Below are positions 53,810 to 62,406 of a stretch of 64,000 bases of DNA, piece by piece. The translations under genes and the position numbers were made by a program. Source of the stretch: JBJXHC01 sp046160825. GTDB taxonomy: Bacteria; Bacteroidota; Ignavibacteria; UBA10030; UBA6906. The notes beneath the pieces were generated by a model. The model did not search any database. It saw nothing but the letters and a program-made list of their open reading frames with translations, and was not told the origin of the DNA. Numbering within the stretch: the first letter of the stretch is position 1; each line of letters opens with the position of its first letter. The DNA is taken from contig JBJXHC010000114.1 of NCBI GenBank assembly GCA_046160825.1, forward strand, positions 16,826-80,825, written 5' to 3'.

Positions 53810-53929
53810 ATGCCAAAGCCCGCAAAGAACGGTTGGAAGAAATGCAGTCGGGGTCATAAGTACAGAGGAAGCCGCTGCACAGTGTGTTGGAAGGGGAATC
53901 AACCCCACCGCTCAACTAAGCGCCAGTGA
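53810..53929 (+). CDS. Small zinc-knuckle-like protein
   Basis: A 39-residue, strongly basic protein. The ATG at 53810 has AGGAAG five bases before it. CSRGHKYRGSRCTVCW contains C-x3-H and C-x2-C groups that could bind one zinc, and the remainder is Lys/Arg-rich. Short proteins with this CSRGHKYRG pattern seem familiar from related bacteria, but no function is known to me. It follows the broken RelE by 38 bases. Confidence 0.55.
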   Translation: MPKPAKNGWKKCSRGHKYRGSRCTVCWKGNQPHRSTKRQ

Positions 53930-53952
53930 TTTGAGTTCATGGGAGGTACATA

Positions 53953-54618
53953 GTGCCAACAAAGGACAAACGTCTGCCTCCACGAAGCCGGGGCTTCGTT
54001 TCGGCGAAGGCAGGCCTCGACGCCTACATCGCAAAGTCACAGCCCTTTGCGCAGCCGATCCTGAAGCATCTCCGCAAGCTGGTGCATCAGGCATGTCCTG
54101 AAGTCGAGGAAACCATCAAGTGGAGCTTTGCGTCGTTCGACTACAAGGGACCGTTTTGCAGTATGGCGGCATTTAAACAGCACGCCGTGTTCGGGTTCTG
54201 GAAATCGAAGCTTCTCAAAGATCCAAAGGGATATTTGGGTGAACGGTTCAATGCCGGCGGCGATGCAATGGGAAACCTGGGAAGGATTACCACGTTGCAC
54301 AACCTTCCACCTGACCGCGTGATTCTCGGTTTCATCAAACAGGCGAAGAAACTGAATGACGACGGGATAAAACCCCCTGCAAGACCCAGGAAAGAAAAGA
54401 AGGAACTTCTCGTCCCCGGGTATTTTCTTGTGGCAGTAAAGAAAAACAAGAAGGCCTTCTCCGCATTCGTAGGCTTCAGTCCAAGTCACAAACGCGAATA
54501 CATCGAGTGGGTGACTGAAGCAAAAACCGAAACCACCCGCGACAAACGCCTCGCAACTGCGATTGAATGGATGGCAGAAGGTAAAATCAGAAACTGGAAA
54601 TACTTGAAGAAAAAATAA
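53953..54618 (+). CDS. DUF1801 / YdeI-type protein
   Basis: 221 residues from GTG at 53953. The first half is DUF1801-like (DAYIAKSQPFAQPILKHLRKLVHQA, ETIKWSFASFDYKG), an iron-sulfur-free frataxin-like fold. The second half resembles the YdeI/OmpD-associated C-terminal helical region (FVGFSPSHKREYIEWVTEAK, RLATAIEWMAEG). Proteins of this combination are widespread and functionally unassigned. It ends the accessory patch before the NCS1 transporter. Confidence 0.8.
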   Translation: MPTKDKRLPPRSRGFVSAKAGLDAYIAKSQPFAQPILKHLRKLVHQACPEVEETIKWSFASFDYKGPFCSMAAFKQHAVFGFWKSKLLKDPKGYLGERFNAGGDAMGNLGRITTLHNLPPDRVILGFIKQAKKLNDDGIKPPARPRKEKKELLVPGYFLVAVKKNKKAFSAFVGFSPSHKREYIEWVTEAKTETTRDKRLATAIEWMAEGKIRNWKYLKKK

Positions 54619-54729
54619 TTAGCAATTAGCAGTCAGCAATAAACAATCTGCGGGAAACAGGTTGAAGGAAATCTGAATCAAGAATTCTGTGACACGAAAA
54701 AAGTATCACAATCATCATTTCTGAAAGCC

Positions 54730-56226
54730 ATGCAATCATCACATCAATCCGACCTCGTAGAAGCTGATCTTTCATCCATCGGCGACAGTCCTCTCATCAA
54801 TGAGGACATTGCTCCAACCAGACTTTCCCAGCGGAAGTGGACAACGTATAACATCGCTGCACTGTGGATATCCATGTCCGCATGCATCCCGACCTATATG
54901 CTCGCCTCGTCGCTTATTGCCGAAGGAATGAACTGGTATCAGGCCGTGCTGACAATCTTCCTGGGTAATGCGGTGGTGCTGATCCCCATGATCCTCAATG
55001 CACATGCGGGCACGAAGTATGGCATTCCGTTTCCGGTGTATTGTCGTCCGGCATTCGGTGTACGGGGTGCGAACATTCCTGCATTGCTGCGAGCGTTCGT
55101 TGCGTGCGGATGGTTCGGTATTCAGACCTGGATCGGCGGCTGGGCTATCTACAAAATCATAACGATCTACATACCGGCATGGGATGCCCTGCCACCGTGG
55201 GTGGGTGGTATCAACATCGCACAGTTCGCGTGCTTCATGTTCTTCTGGGGCGTCAACATGTTCGTAATCTACAAGGGGATCGAGTCCATCAGGTTTCTGC
55301 TGGACATCAAAGCGCCACTCCTCATAGCGCTCGGGCTGGCGTTGCTCGCATGGGCGTACGATCAGGCGGGCGGATTCGGACCAATGCTATCGCAGCCATC
55401 GCACTTCGAGCAGGGTGGACCGAAGGCCGGACAATTCTGGGCAGTGTTTTTCCCCTCTCTCACCGGTATGATCGGATTCTGGGCGACGCTGTCGCTCAAC
55501 ATTCCCGACTTTACACGGTACGCCCGCTCGCAACGAGATCAGGTGCTCGGTCAGGCAATCGGGCTGCCGACGACGATGGCACTGTACGCATTCATCGGCG
55601 TCGCAGTGACATCGGCAACCATCGTCATCTACGGAAATCCGATTTGGGACCCGGTCGTTCTGATCACGAAGTTTACCAACCCGATCGTACTGGCGGTATC
55701 GTTGTTTTCCCTGTGTCTCGCGACTCTGGCAACCAACCTCGCAGCAAATGTTGTCAGTCCGGCCAACGACTTTGCCAACCTCTGGCCGTCGAAGATCTCA
55801 TTCCGCATCGGGGGCTTGATCACCGGCATCATCGGTATTGTGATTCAACCGTGGAAACTCGTGGCTGATCCGAGCGGCTACATTTTTACCTGGCTCGTCG
55901 GTTACTCCGCCCTCCTCGGGCCGATTGGCGGGATTCTGATCTGCGATTATTTCGTCGTGAGAAAAATGAATCTGGATCCCGTTGATCTCTACAAGGTTGA
56001 CGGTCGCTATTCCTACCGAAGCGGTTTCAACATTGCGGGCATCGTCGCACTTGTCCTTGGCGTAGCGCCGACCGTGCCCGGATTTCTCGGCACCATCAAA
56101 GTGATCGATCCGGCGGTGGTCGGGCAGTTCTTTATGGGATTGTACAACTACGCGTGGTTCGTGGGATTTGCGGTGGCATTCGCAGTGTACGCGTTTACGA
56201 TGCGCAGCAGTGGTGATAGGACGTAG
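54730..56226 (+). CDS. NCS1-family nucleobase/allantoin:cation symporter
   Basis: 498 residues with about twelve membrane helices. NCS1 marks are visible: the N-terminal SQRKWTTYNIAALWISM segment, GIPFPVYCRPAFGVRGANIPALLRA, and PDFTRYARSQRDQVLGQAIGLP. Members import uracil, cytosine, allantoin or hydantoins with Na+ or H+. At the end of the pyrimidine cluster and beside the urate/allantoin operon, uracil/thymine or allantoin are the likeliest substrates; the sequence alone does not decide. No AGGAGG is seen; the ATG at 54730 begins the conserved region. Confidence 0.92.
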   Translation: MQSSHQSDLVEADLSSIGDSPLINEDIAPTRLSQRKWTTYNIAALWISMSACIPTYMLASSLIAEGMNWYQAVLTIFLGNAVVLIPMILNAHAGTKYGIPFPVYCRPAFGVRGANIPALLRAFVACGWFGIQTWIGGWAIYKIITIYIPAWDALPPWVGGINIAQFACFMFFWGVNMFVIYKGIESIRFLLDIKAPLLIALGLALLAWAYDQAGGFGPMLSQPSHFEQGGPKAGQFWAVFFPSLTGMIGFWATLSLNIPDFTRYARSQRDQVLGQAIGLPTTMALYAFIGVAVTSATIVIYGNPIWDPVVLITKFTNPIVLAVSLFSLCLATLATNLAANVVSPANDFANLWPSKISFRIGGLITGIIGIVIQPWKLVADPSGYIFTWLVGYSALLGPIGGILICDYFVVRKMNLDPVDLYKVDGRYSYRSGFNIAGIVALVLGVAPTVPGFLGTIKVIDPAVVGQFFMGLYNYAWFVGFAVAFAVYAFTMRSSGDRT

Positions 56227-56238
56227 GAAGTAGGTAGC
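56210..56238. repeat. Left inverted flank of four-helix-bundle gene 3
   Basis: GTGATAGGACGTAGGAAGTAGGTAGC, whose words return inverted (GCTACCTACGACCTATCAC) just after the gene. Confidence 0.65.
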
Positions 56239-56239
56239 G

Positions 56240-56614
56240 ATGCCGAAAAAGATTGAAAGTTATAGTGATCTGGAGGCGTATCAAAAGCTGGTGGAGCTGC
56301 ATATCACAGTACATGAATTGACGATGAGTTTCCCAAAGTTTGAAATGTATGAACTTGGATCGCAATTGAGAAGGTCATCAAATTCAGCACCGGCAAATCT
56401 CGCCGAGGGATGGAACAATCGGCATATCAATCTTTATCTCGAAGGCATCAACAGAGCGCTTGGAGAATTGAGGGAAACCGTTCACCACCTCTCCGTTGCA
56501 CATCGCAAGCGTTACCTGACAGAAGAACTTCATCGCAACTTGAATGAACGATACAATGAATGCGGGAAAATGCTCCGTGGCCTTGAACAATCGTTGGAAA
56601 GGTACAAACCTTAG
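56240..56614 (+). CDS. Four-helix-bundle protein 3 (S23/IVP-like)
   Basis: The 124-residue protein has the family plan: SYSDLEAYQKLVELHITVHEL, then LGSQLRRSSNSAPANLAEGWNN with the QLxRSxxSxxxNxxEG signature, then helices with LRETVHHLSVAHRKRYL and EEL repeats of heptad type. It follows the NCS1 transporter by 13 bases and precedes convergent mmsA. Inverted flanks at 56210-56238 and 56619-56666 hug it closely. This is the third such gene in 11 kb, each with its own flank sequence. Confidence 0.85.
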   Translation: MPKKIESYSDLEAYQKLVELHITVHELTMSFPKFEMYELGSQLRRSSNSAPANLAEGWNNRHINLYLEGINRALGELRETVHHLSVAHRKRYLTEELHRNLNERYNECGKMLRGLEQSLERYKP

Positions 56615-56618
56615 ACAT

Positions 56619-56666
56619 CACCTATCACCAACAACTGCTACCTACGACCTATCACCCACCACCTGA
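56619..56666. repeat. Right inverted flank of four-helix-bundle gene 3
   Basis: CACCTATCACC and GCTACCTACGACCTATCACCC, inverted copies of the words at 56210-56238; the block repeats itself nearly twice. Confidence 0.65.
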
Positions 56667-56679
56667 TGTTTCCGCGCTG

Positions 56680-58200
56680 CTAGCTCATCCAATTCGTTTT
56701 TGCGTCGGCATTCCACTTGATCGTGGTCTTCTTGGGTTTGGTGAAGAACTCGATGGAGCTTTTCCCGGTAATGTCCCCTGCACCGAACTTTGATTCATTC
56801 CATCCGCCGAATGAGAACGGCTCGCGTGGAACGGGCACGCCGATATTCACACCGATCATTCCCGCACTTGCACGCTCGGCAACGTACCGCGCCATGGCGC
56901 CGCTTTGCGTAAAGACTGAAGCTGCATTGCCGTACGGATTATCGTTCTCGACCTTGATTGCCTCATCGACTGTTTCAGCACGGATGATCGCAAGCACAGG
57001 TCCAAACACTTCTTCCTGAGCGATCTTCATTTCGGGCTTCACGTAGTCAATAACCGTCGGACCGACATAATACCCGTTCTCTTTCCCTGCTACTGTACAC
57101 TTCCTTCCATCCACCAATACCTTCGCTCCCTGTTGCTCGGCCTCAGTGATATAGCGTTCGATTTTTTCCTTTGCCTGACGAGAAATGACGGGACCAAGGT
57201 TCTTGCCCGGAACGATCTTCCTCGACTCATCACACAATCGTTTTATGATGTGATCAACAGGTCCGACGGCCACCATCGCCGACGCAGCCATACACCGCTG
57301 TCCCGCACAACCGCTCATCGATGCGGCGATATTTGATGCGGCCATTTCCTCATGAGCATCGGGGAGAACGATAAGGTGGTTCTTCGCACCACCGAGGCAC
57401 AGTGCCCGCTTCAAATGCGATGTTGCTCGAGTGTATACGATCTTCGCCACTTTGGTCGAGCCGACAAACGTCACCGCGTCGATGCCCGGATGATCGCAGA
57501 TCGACTCGACGACCTCCTGACCTCCATGCACCACGTTGAATACACCGTTGGGTAACCCGGCTTCCTGCAACAACTCTGCGATGCGGATCGAGCTCAATGG
57601 TACTTGCTCCGACGGCTTTAGAATCATGGTATTGCCAAGCACAAGGGCGTTGGGGATCGTCCAGTTGGGAACCATGTTCGGGAAGTTGAACGGTGTAATG
57701 GAGGCAACAACGCCAACAGCATGCCGGTCAATGCGGCACTCCACGCCTCTGCTGACTTCCAGTATTTCACCTCCAGCGAGTTGCGGAATCGAACATGCAA
57801 ATTCCGTTACTTCAATGGATTTTTCAACCTCGGCAATTGCTTCACTCATGATTTTTCCATTCTCTTCACTCACCAAGGCAGCAAGTTCCTGCATGTGTTT
57901 TTCCATCAAGGTCTTGTACCGGAAGAACACCTGCACACGTTCCTTGATGGGCGTTGAGGACCAGCCCGGGAGCGCAGCCCGTGCTGACTTCACAGCCGTG
58001 TCAACATCACTCGCTGTGGAGAGGGGGACTTTTGCAATCTCCTTGCCGATAGAAGGATCAGTAACGGAGAGAAGCTCCTGAGTCGCTGGTTCAACCCATG
58101 AACCGTTGACGTAGTTGAGAAGGCGGCGGGAGCCATTGCTGGGAATCGTTCCAGACAATCCGGATGACGTCGCTGTTGGGGAAGCAGTTGTTGTTGACAT
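56680..58200 (-). CDS. mmsA: Methylmalonate/malonate-semialdehyde dehydrogenase (CoA-acylating)
   Basis: 506 residues from the ATG at 58200 (GGAG upstream). An N-terminal Ser/Thr-rich tail of about 28 residues precedes LLNYVNGSWVEPAT. Aldehyde dehydrogenase marks follow: ITPFNFPNMVPNW, which is specific to MmsA, NAD-binding VTFVGSTKVAK, and the catalytic Cys in SGCAGQRCMAAS. It oxidises (methyl)malonate semialdehyde to acetyl- or propionyl-CoA, completing beta-alanine/3-aminoisobutyrate breakdown from the pyrimidine cluster across the strand. It is last in the minus-strand purine operon, about 50 bases after puuD. Confidence 0.93.
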   Translation of the reverse strand: MSTTTASPTATSSGLSGTIPSNGSRRLLNYVNGSWVEPATQELLSVTDPSIGKEIAKVPLSTASDVDTAVKSARAALPGWSSTPIKERVQVFFRYKTLMEKHMQELAALVSEENGKIMSEAIAEVEKSIEVTEFACSIPQLAGGEILEVSRGVECRIDRHAVGVVASITPFNFPNMVPNWTIPNALVLGNTMILKPSEQVPLSSIRIAELLQEAGLPNGVFNVVHGGQEVVESICDHPGIDAVTFVGSTKVAKIVYTRATSHLKRALCLGGAKNHLIVLPDAHEEMAASNIAASMSGCAGQRCMAASAMVAVGPVDHIIKRLCDESRKIVPGKNLGPVISRQAKEKIERYITEAEQQGAKVLVDGRKCTVAGKENGYYVGPTVIDYVKPEMKIAQEEVFGPVLAIIRAETVDEAIKVENDNPYGNAASVFTQSGAMARYVAERASAGMIGVNIGVPVPREPFSFGGWNESKFGAGDITGKSSIEFFTKPKKTTIKWNADAKTNWMS

Positions 58201-58250
58201 GATGACTCTCCTTATTGATGCACATGACAAACTCAGAAAAGAACGGGCAA

Positions 58251-59060
58251 CTACGCCCGTCGAATAATCTTTGCGACTCCCCAGCCCATCAGAATGAGCG
58301 CCATGAGCACAAACCAACTCGATTCCGTGCCGTAGGTTGATGTGGGGAAATGGCTGCTGATCATAATAAACACCACCGGCACCACCATGAACGTGTTGTG
58401 CTTTGAACATTGCTTTGCTCTGAAGGCCAGCAATGGATCCGGAGTCTTTCCTTGCTCCAACGCAGCGACCATTTTTCTCTGTCCAGGAATAATCGTCATC
58501 CAGACATTCGCGGCCATGATCGTGCCGAACATTGCGCCAATATGCATATACGCAGCCCGACCACTCATTACACTCAGGAGTGCATACGATACCCCTGCGA
58601 CAAGCAGAAACGAGACCACCGCACCTGCTTTTTCATTTCGTCCGAGCGGCGAACGCCAGATCATCTGATACAACGGCACCGAAGCAATCAGCGCTATCAC
58701 GCCGATATGAATAACTGTTACTTCGCCCAGATCGGCAATGTCGGTATCCACCATGATGCCGCCGAAATAATACACGAGCACGAGCAACACCATGCCGCTG
58801 AGCCACGTCAGCGCTGCCTCCCATTTGAACCAGTGCAGCTTCGCGGGGACGATCTTCGGTGACTTCTGCTTTTCGATGACATAAAAACCACCGCTGTGTA
58901 CCATGTACACCGGCTCACCCTCATTTGCCTGTTTCTCCAGTTCGGTGAACCTCCCATCAAGCCAGGTAAAAAAATAAGTCGCTCCGATCCAGAGGATACC
59001 AGCGAATACATGGAACCACCGGGTGAAGAGGTTGAGCCATTCGAGAATGTCAAAGTCCAT
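58251..59060 (-). CDS. puuD: PuuD-type membrane urate hydroxylase, lacking cytochrome domain
   Basis: 269 residues with about seven membrane helices. The N-terminal WFHVFAGILWIGATYFF and the SGGFYVIEKQK region followed by HWFKWEAALTWLSG match the DUF989 membrane part of PuuD, which oxidises urate to 5-hydroxyisourate on the respiratory chain. Classic PuuD continues into a cytochrome c domain with CxxCH; here the chain stops with IRRA and no CxxCH is found. Electrons may pass to a separate cytochrome. It lies 22 bases after the HIU hydrolase gene, in the expected pathway neighbourhood. Confidence 0.85.
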   Translation of the reverse strand: MDFDILEWLNLFTRWFHVFAGILWIGATYFFTWLDGRFTELEKQANEGEPVYMVHSGGFYVIEKQKSPKIVPAKLHWFKWEAALTWLSGMVLLVLVYYFGGIMVDTDIADLGEVTVIHIGVIALIASVPLYQMIWRSPLGRNEKAGAVVSFLLVAGVSYALLSVMSGRAAYMHIGAMFGTIMAANVWMTIIPGQRKMVAALEQGKTPDPLLAFRAKQCSKHNTFMVVPVVFIMISSHFPTSTYGTESSWFVLMALILMGWGVAKIIRRA

Positions 59061-59082
59061 GAACAGTCCTTAAATGTGAGGA

Positions 59083-59433
59083 TCAGCTACCACGATACGT
59101 GGAATACCCGTACGGACTCAGCAACAACGGTACGTGATAGTGCGCGGTTGGGTCGTGGATTTCAAATACGATCGATACATATGGGTAAAATGTCTGGAGA
59201 TTCTGTGTGTTAAAATATCGCACCGTATCAAACGTGAGTCGATAAACACCAAGCATCAACTTCATATTCTCCGGCAGCAGATTCATGACACGTCCATCTT
59301 CGTTGGTCTCGCCACTCGCCAACTCCTTCCACTCATCCGATTGATCCTGACACTCAAGCACCACGCGTACACCCATTGCCGGACGACCAAGACTCGTATC
59401 GAGAACGTGTGTTGTAATCGGACTCTTCATCAC
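59083..59433 (-). CDS. 5-hydroxyisourate hydrolase (transthyretin-like)
   Basis: The 116-residue protein begins ITTHVLDTSLGRPAMGVRV, the transthyretin-family N-terminal motif with the catalytic His, and ends HVPLLLSPYGYSTYRGS, carrying the YRGS C-terminal tetrapeptide that marks HIU hydrolases rather than transthyretin. It opens 5-hydroxyisourate to OHCU. The start overlaps the stop of the DUF6986 gene by four bases, so it is firmly in the operon. Confidence 0.95.
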   Translation of the reverse strand: MMKSPITTHVLDTSLGRPAMGVRVVLECQDQSDEWKELASGETNEDGRVMNLLPENMKLMLGVYRLTFDTVRYFNTQNLQTFYPYVSIVFEIHDPTAHYHVPLLLSPYGYSTYRGS

Positions 59434-60875
59434 TTGCCTCTTCTTGCATTGAGTATCTTCACAAACGAACGGCTCCGTATATCATCCAAACTCAATCCTG
59501 TTCCCGTCGCTTCATCTTCCGTAATGGCACGACAGGCAATTCCGCGCAGGAAGAAATTCAGCAAACCCTGTCCGGTTGCAGCATCATCAAACACATCACC
59601 GATAAGCGTAGCCTGTGCAGCTTTGTTGATGAACGTCTTGAGACGAAGGGAAGCGTCACCGAGACCTTCCAGAAAGAAGAGATACACGGCGGCATAGCGG
59701 ATCGGGAGTTGCGCCGGATGCAGGTCCCACCCCTGATAATATCCCTGCAACAACGAGTGATTGGTATGATCAAACACGAGCTTCCACGCGCGGTGGACAA
59801 CCACGCGATTTTCTTTTTTCTGTTTCGCAGTGAGAGGCTTGCCGTCTTTGGCTGCGCGATGATGCCCCACCGGCATCACGTTCGTCGCACCGTCGGAGAT
59901 CCAGACTCCGGTTCCTGCGAGGGCAACTTTCATCATGTGGCGCGCAAAGTCGCACGCCGGATGTACCATACTCTGGTAAGCGGCGGTGATATTGCAGGAG
60001 GCTGTGTAATCATAGACACCGAAGTGTGCAGCAACGCAACGCCCCCGTGCTGCGGCAACAAAACCGGGAAGAGCGGATTCACCACGATGGTTGATGATCG
60101 ACTGCGGTGTTTCCACCATGATTTCCATCTTCAATGATCCTGAAGCAATGCCATTGCGGGACTCCAATGCATCAAGAAATTCCACCAATGCCGTAACCTG
60201 CTCAGGAATTGTCACTTTGGGAAGCGTGATGACAAAGTTTTCCGGAAGCCGACTGTTGCTTTCCTTCAATAAGGTCGAGACAAAGATATCCAATGTACGG
60301 GCGCTACGCACTCTCAATTCTTCGGTAAAGGGTTTCAGACGAATGCCGATGAACGGTGGAAGACTCTTCGCTACCATTCCCTTTGCAACTTCTGTGGCCG
60401 TGAATGCAGCATGTCTATCTTCTTCTTCATCAGGACGATTGCCGTAACCATCTTCAAAGTCAATCCGAAAATCTTCGACGGGTTCACTCTTGAGTTTCTC
60501 CACCACGCGGGAGTACACGGTGTAAGCAAGCCATGCAACCGGATTCTTGACACATGCTGCTTCCGGATTCCGCTGGAACTGTTTGACGAGCAGTGCAATC
60601 TTCTTTGCAGAGGTCGGGAGTTTATCGCTATCACGAAAGCCGAGTGCTTGAGCAAACTCAACAAAGTTGGGCGCATTTTCCAGCAGCGCATTGAGCGCGG
60701 TAGCACCAAGCTTACCGGCGGTGTCGGCTTTGAAAATCTGCGCGCCGCCGTACACTGTGTGTACCGGCTGACGCTCATGACCGTCGCCGGGGTAAGCGTG
60801 GGCAAAGGCTGTATTTGCTTCACGGAGCCGTGAGAAGGTACGTTCGATGGTTCCGGTCTCAAGAGTTGTCTGCAT
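59430..60875 (-). CDS. CitE/HpcH-like aldolase-lyase, DUF6986 family
   Basis: 481 residues. The TIM-barrel lyase features are an acidic motif, FRIDFEDGYGNRPDEEEDRH, for Mg2+ binding, a glutamate in METPQSI, and YTASCNITAAYQSM after the AAHFGVYD segment. It resembles the malyl-CoA lyase/citrate-lyase beta superfamily and proteins filed as DUF6986 or phosphoenolpyruvate kinase; the true reaction is uncertain. It is tightly linked in the allantoin operon (nine bases after uraD, four-base overlap with hiuH), where glyoxylate is produced. A glyoxylate-condensing or malate-forming role is therefore an attractive guess, not a demonstrated one. Confidence 0.72.
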   Translation of the reverse strand: MQTTLETGTIERTFSRLREANTAFAHAYPGDGHERQPVHTVYGGAQIFKADTAGKLGATALNALLENAPNFVEFAQALGFRDSDKLPTSAKKIALLVKQFQRNPEAACVKNPVAWLAYTVYSRVVEKLKSEPVEDFRIDFEDGYGNRPDEEEDRHAAFTATEVAKGMVAKSLPPFIGIRLKPFTEELRVRSARTLDIFVSTLLKESNSRLPENFVITLPKVTIPEQVTALVEFLDALESRNGIASGSLKMEIMVETPQSIINHRGESALPGFVAAARGRCVAAHFGVYDYTASCNITAAYQSMVHPACDFARHMMKVALAGTGVWISDGATNVMPVGHHRAAKDGKPLTAKQKKENRVVVHRAWKLVFDHTNHSLLQGYYQGWDLHPAQLPIRYAAVYLFFLEGLGDASLRLKTFINKAAQATLIGDVFDDAATGQGLLNFFLRGIACRAITEDEATGTGLSLDDIRSRSFVKILNARRGK

Positions 60876-60884
60876 CCATCACTC

Positions 60885-61403
60885 CTATAATAATAGCTTT
60901 TCCAAACGAATACGGGTGATCTTGTTTTGTTCTGCTGCTGCTATTGCAATTTCCATGTCCGGGGTATTGACTCGTCGCGCCTTGAGCAACGAAAGCATTT
61001 CTTCAGCGCTTTTTCCGGTTGCACACACAATGAAGATGAAACCAAATTTTTTTTCATATTCAGCGTTGCCTTCGGCCAGCGCCTTCAGGGTATTCTCTGT
61101 GGTGTTGTTCACGCCAGATTGCTCACCGGCTGCCCATGTTTTCGTTGACGCAAACTTCTCTCGCAGGCTACTGATGTCTCCGATCTTGGGGTGATGGGAG
61201 AAGGCCTCCTTCCAATCTTCAGGAGTCAGTCCATTCCACACTTCTTCGGCAACTGCAAACAATTGCCTGGCATCGGCAAATGGTCTTCGCTGTGCCATCG
61301 CCGCTACCCAACGCGATGAGCCGCAGCACTTTGTGAAGTGCTCGCTTGCTTCCTGACCATCCAGAGAATTCAACCAGCGCAGCCGCTCCGAATCACCCGT
61401 CAT
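60885..61403 (-). CDS. uraD: OHCU decarboxylase
   Basis: The 172-residue all-helical protein carries the OHCU decarboxylase set: CCGSSRWVAAMAQRRPF (active-site His-to-Ser region aside), FSHHPKIGDISSLR with the catalytic His pair, WAAGEQSGV, and the closing LAEGNAEYEKKFGFIFIVCATGKS. It turns OHCU into S-allantoin. The start overlaps the allantoicase stop by 11 bases. The pathway neighbours on both sides support the call. Confidence 0.95.
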   Translation of the reverse strand: MTGDSERLRWLNSLDGQEASEHFTKCCGSSRWVAAMAQRRPFADARQLFAVAEEVWNGLTPEDWKEAFSHHPKIGDISSLREKFASTKTWAAGEQSGVNNTTENTLKALAEGNAEYEKKFGFIFIVCATGKSAEEMLSLLKARRVNTPDMEIAIAAAEQNKITRIRLEKLLL

Positions 61404-62406
61404 ACAAACACCACACGCGCAACCGGCTCACACCGCCGTCAGGGTAGATATTGAGACGAACGTGTGTAACAAGACCCGCATCCGCCAGACCATTCTCAAA
61501 ATAGTGACGGCTATCGGCTTGAAGTTTTGTTCGTCCCATCAACTCCCGCCATTGAATATCAGGCCAGGTCAACGCGTCAATAATTTTTGCCGGTTCATGA
61601 CAAACATCAAGGGAACACGTGTCCGGATAATTCCCTTTGAAGTGGTTCGTGTCGAGTTCGATTTTTGTTATGCGGCCCGGCCGGCCGAGTTTGACGATTG
61701 TCCAGTCGTGGCCCGGACCGCGGCGCCGCTTTGTTTCCCAGCCATCACCCATGTTGACAGCGCGGCCCGGCATGATCAGGTTTTCCTTCGAGCCGAAGAA
61801 CATGTCACTCGCTGCAACGACGATCCCGCCATTTTCAATCGCGGCGAGATCGACAGCTACCCCTTTCTTCAGTTTATTCCAATCCGGGACAACCTCGCCA
61901 TACACACACAAACGCGCTACGCCACCATCCGGAAAAATATTGAGTCGGATGTGCGTCCAGCGTTGATTGCTTGCTATTGCAAAGAGGTTCTGTGATCCGG
62001 GCTTCGTTGGAGATTTGCACAGCAATTCTGTCCATTGCGCCCCAGACGATGCGAGCTTTTCGGCCGCAGCATCATTTTCAGCAACACAGGCCTCGACGGA
62101 TGCATACGCGGGATTGTTACCAAGGAAGTGGTTCGTATCGATGTCAATTCCCCTGATGATCCCCGGAATTCCCAGCTTGATAATGCACCAATCATAACCG
62201 GGCACGCGCTTGCGGCGCGATTCCCATCCGTCCATCCACTTTCCACGGTCTGTGTATTTCTCGGGGATAAAAATCCCGCGCCCCGGCTTCAACAGGTTCT
62301 CCTTCTCAGCAAAAAACTCGTCGCTTGCCAGAAGCGCTTTCCCTCCAACCCGTTCCGAGGCGAGATCAACAAGTCCTGAAAAAGCAGCGGCTCCTAATTG
62401 TTCCAT
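61393..62406 (-). CDS. alc: Allantoicase
   Basis: 337 residues built as two allantoicase repeats. Each half has a lead DEFFAEKENLLKPGRGIFIP- or DMFFGSKENLIMPGRAVNMG-type segment, then R-V/GPGHDW-type turns (RKRVPGYDWCIIKLG; RRRGPGHDWTIVKLG) and DTNHFxGNxP. It hydrolyses allantoate to ureidoglycolate plus urea. The start overlaps the allantoinase stop by 13 bases and the end overlaps uraD by 11, indicating an obligatory operon. Confidence 0.95.
   Translation of the reverse strand: MEQLGAAAFSGLVDLASERVGGKALLASDEFFAEKENLLKPGRGIFIPEKYTDRGKWMDGWESRRKRVPGYDWCIIKLGIPGIIRGIDIDTNHFLGNNPAYASVEACVAENDAAAEKLASSGAQWTELLCKSPTKPGSQNLFAIASNQRWTHIRLNIFPDGGVARLCVYGEVVPDWNKLKKGVAVDLAAIENGGIVVAASDMFFGSKENLIMPGRAVNMGDGWETKRRRGPGHDWTIVKLGRPGRITKIELDTNHFKGNYPDTCSLDVCHEPAKIIDALTWPDIQWRELMGRTKLQADSRHYFENGLADAGLVTHVRLNIYPDGGVSRLRVWCLYDG

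Noticed and set aside
45334..56614. Diversity-generating retroelement, because four-helix-bundle proteins are related to Avd
   Set aside because: No reverse transcriptase or template/variable repeat pair was found in the window.
59430..60875. Calling this gene malate synthase
   Set aside because: The motifs fit the CitE/HpcH-like DUF6986 group better than malate synthase A or G; only the context suggests glyoxylate use.
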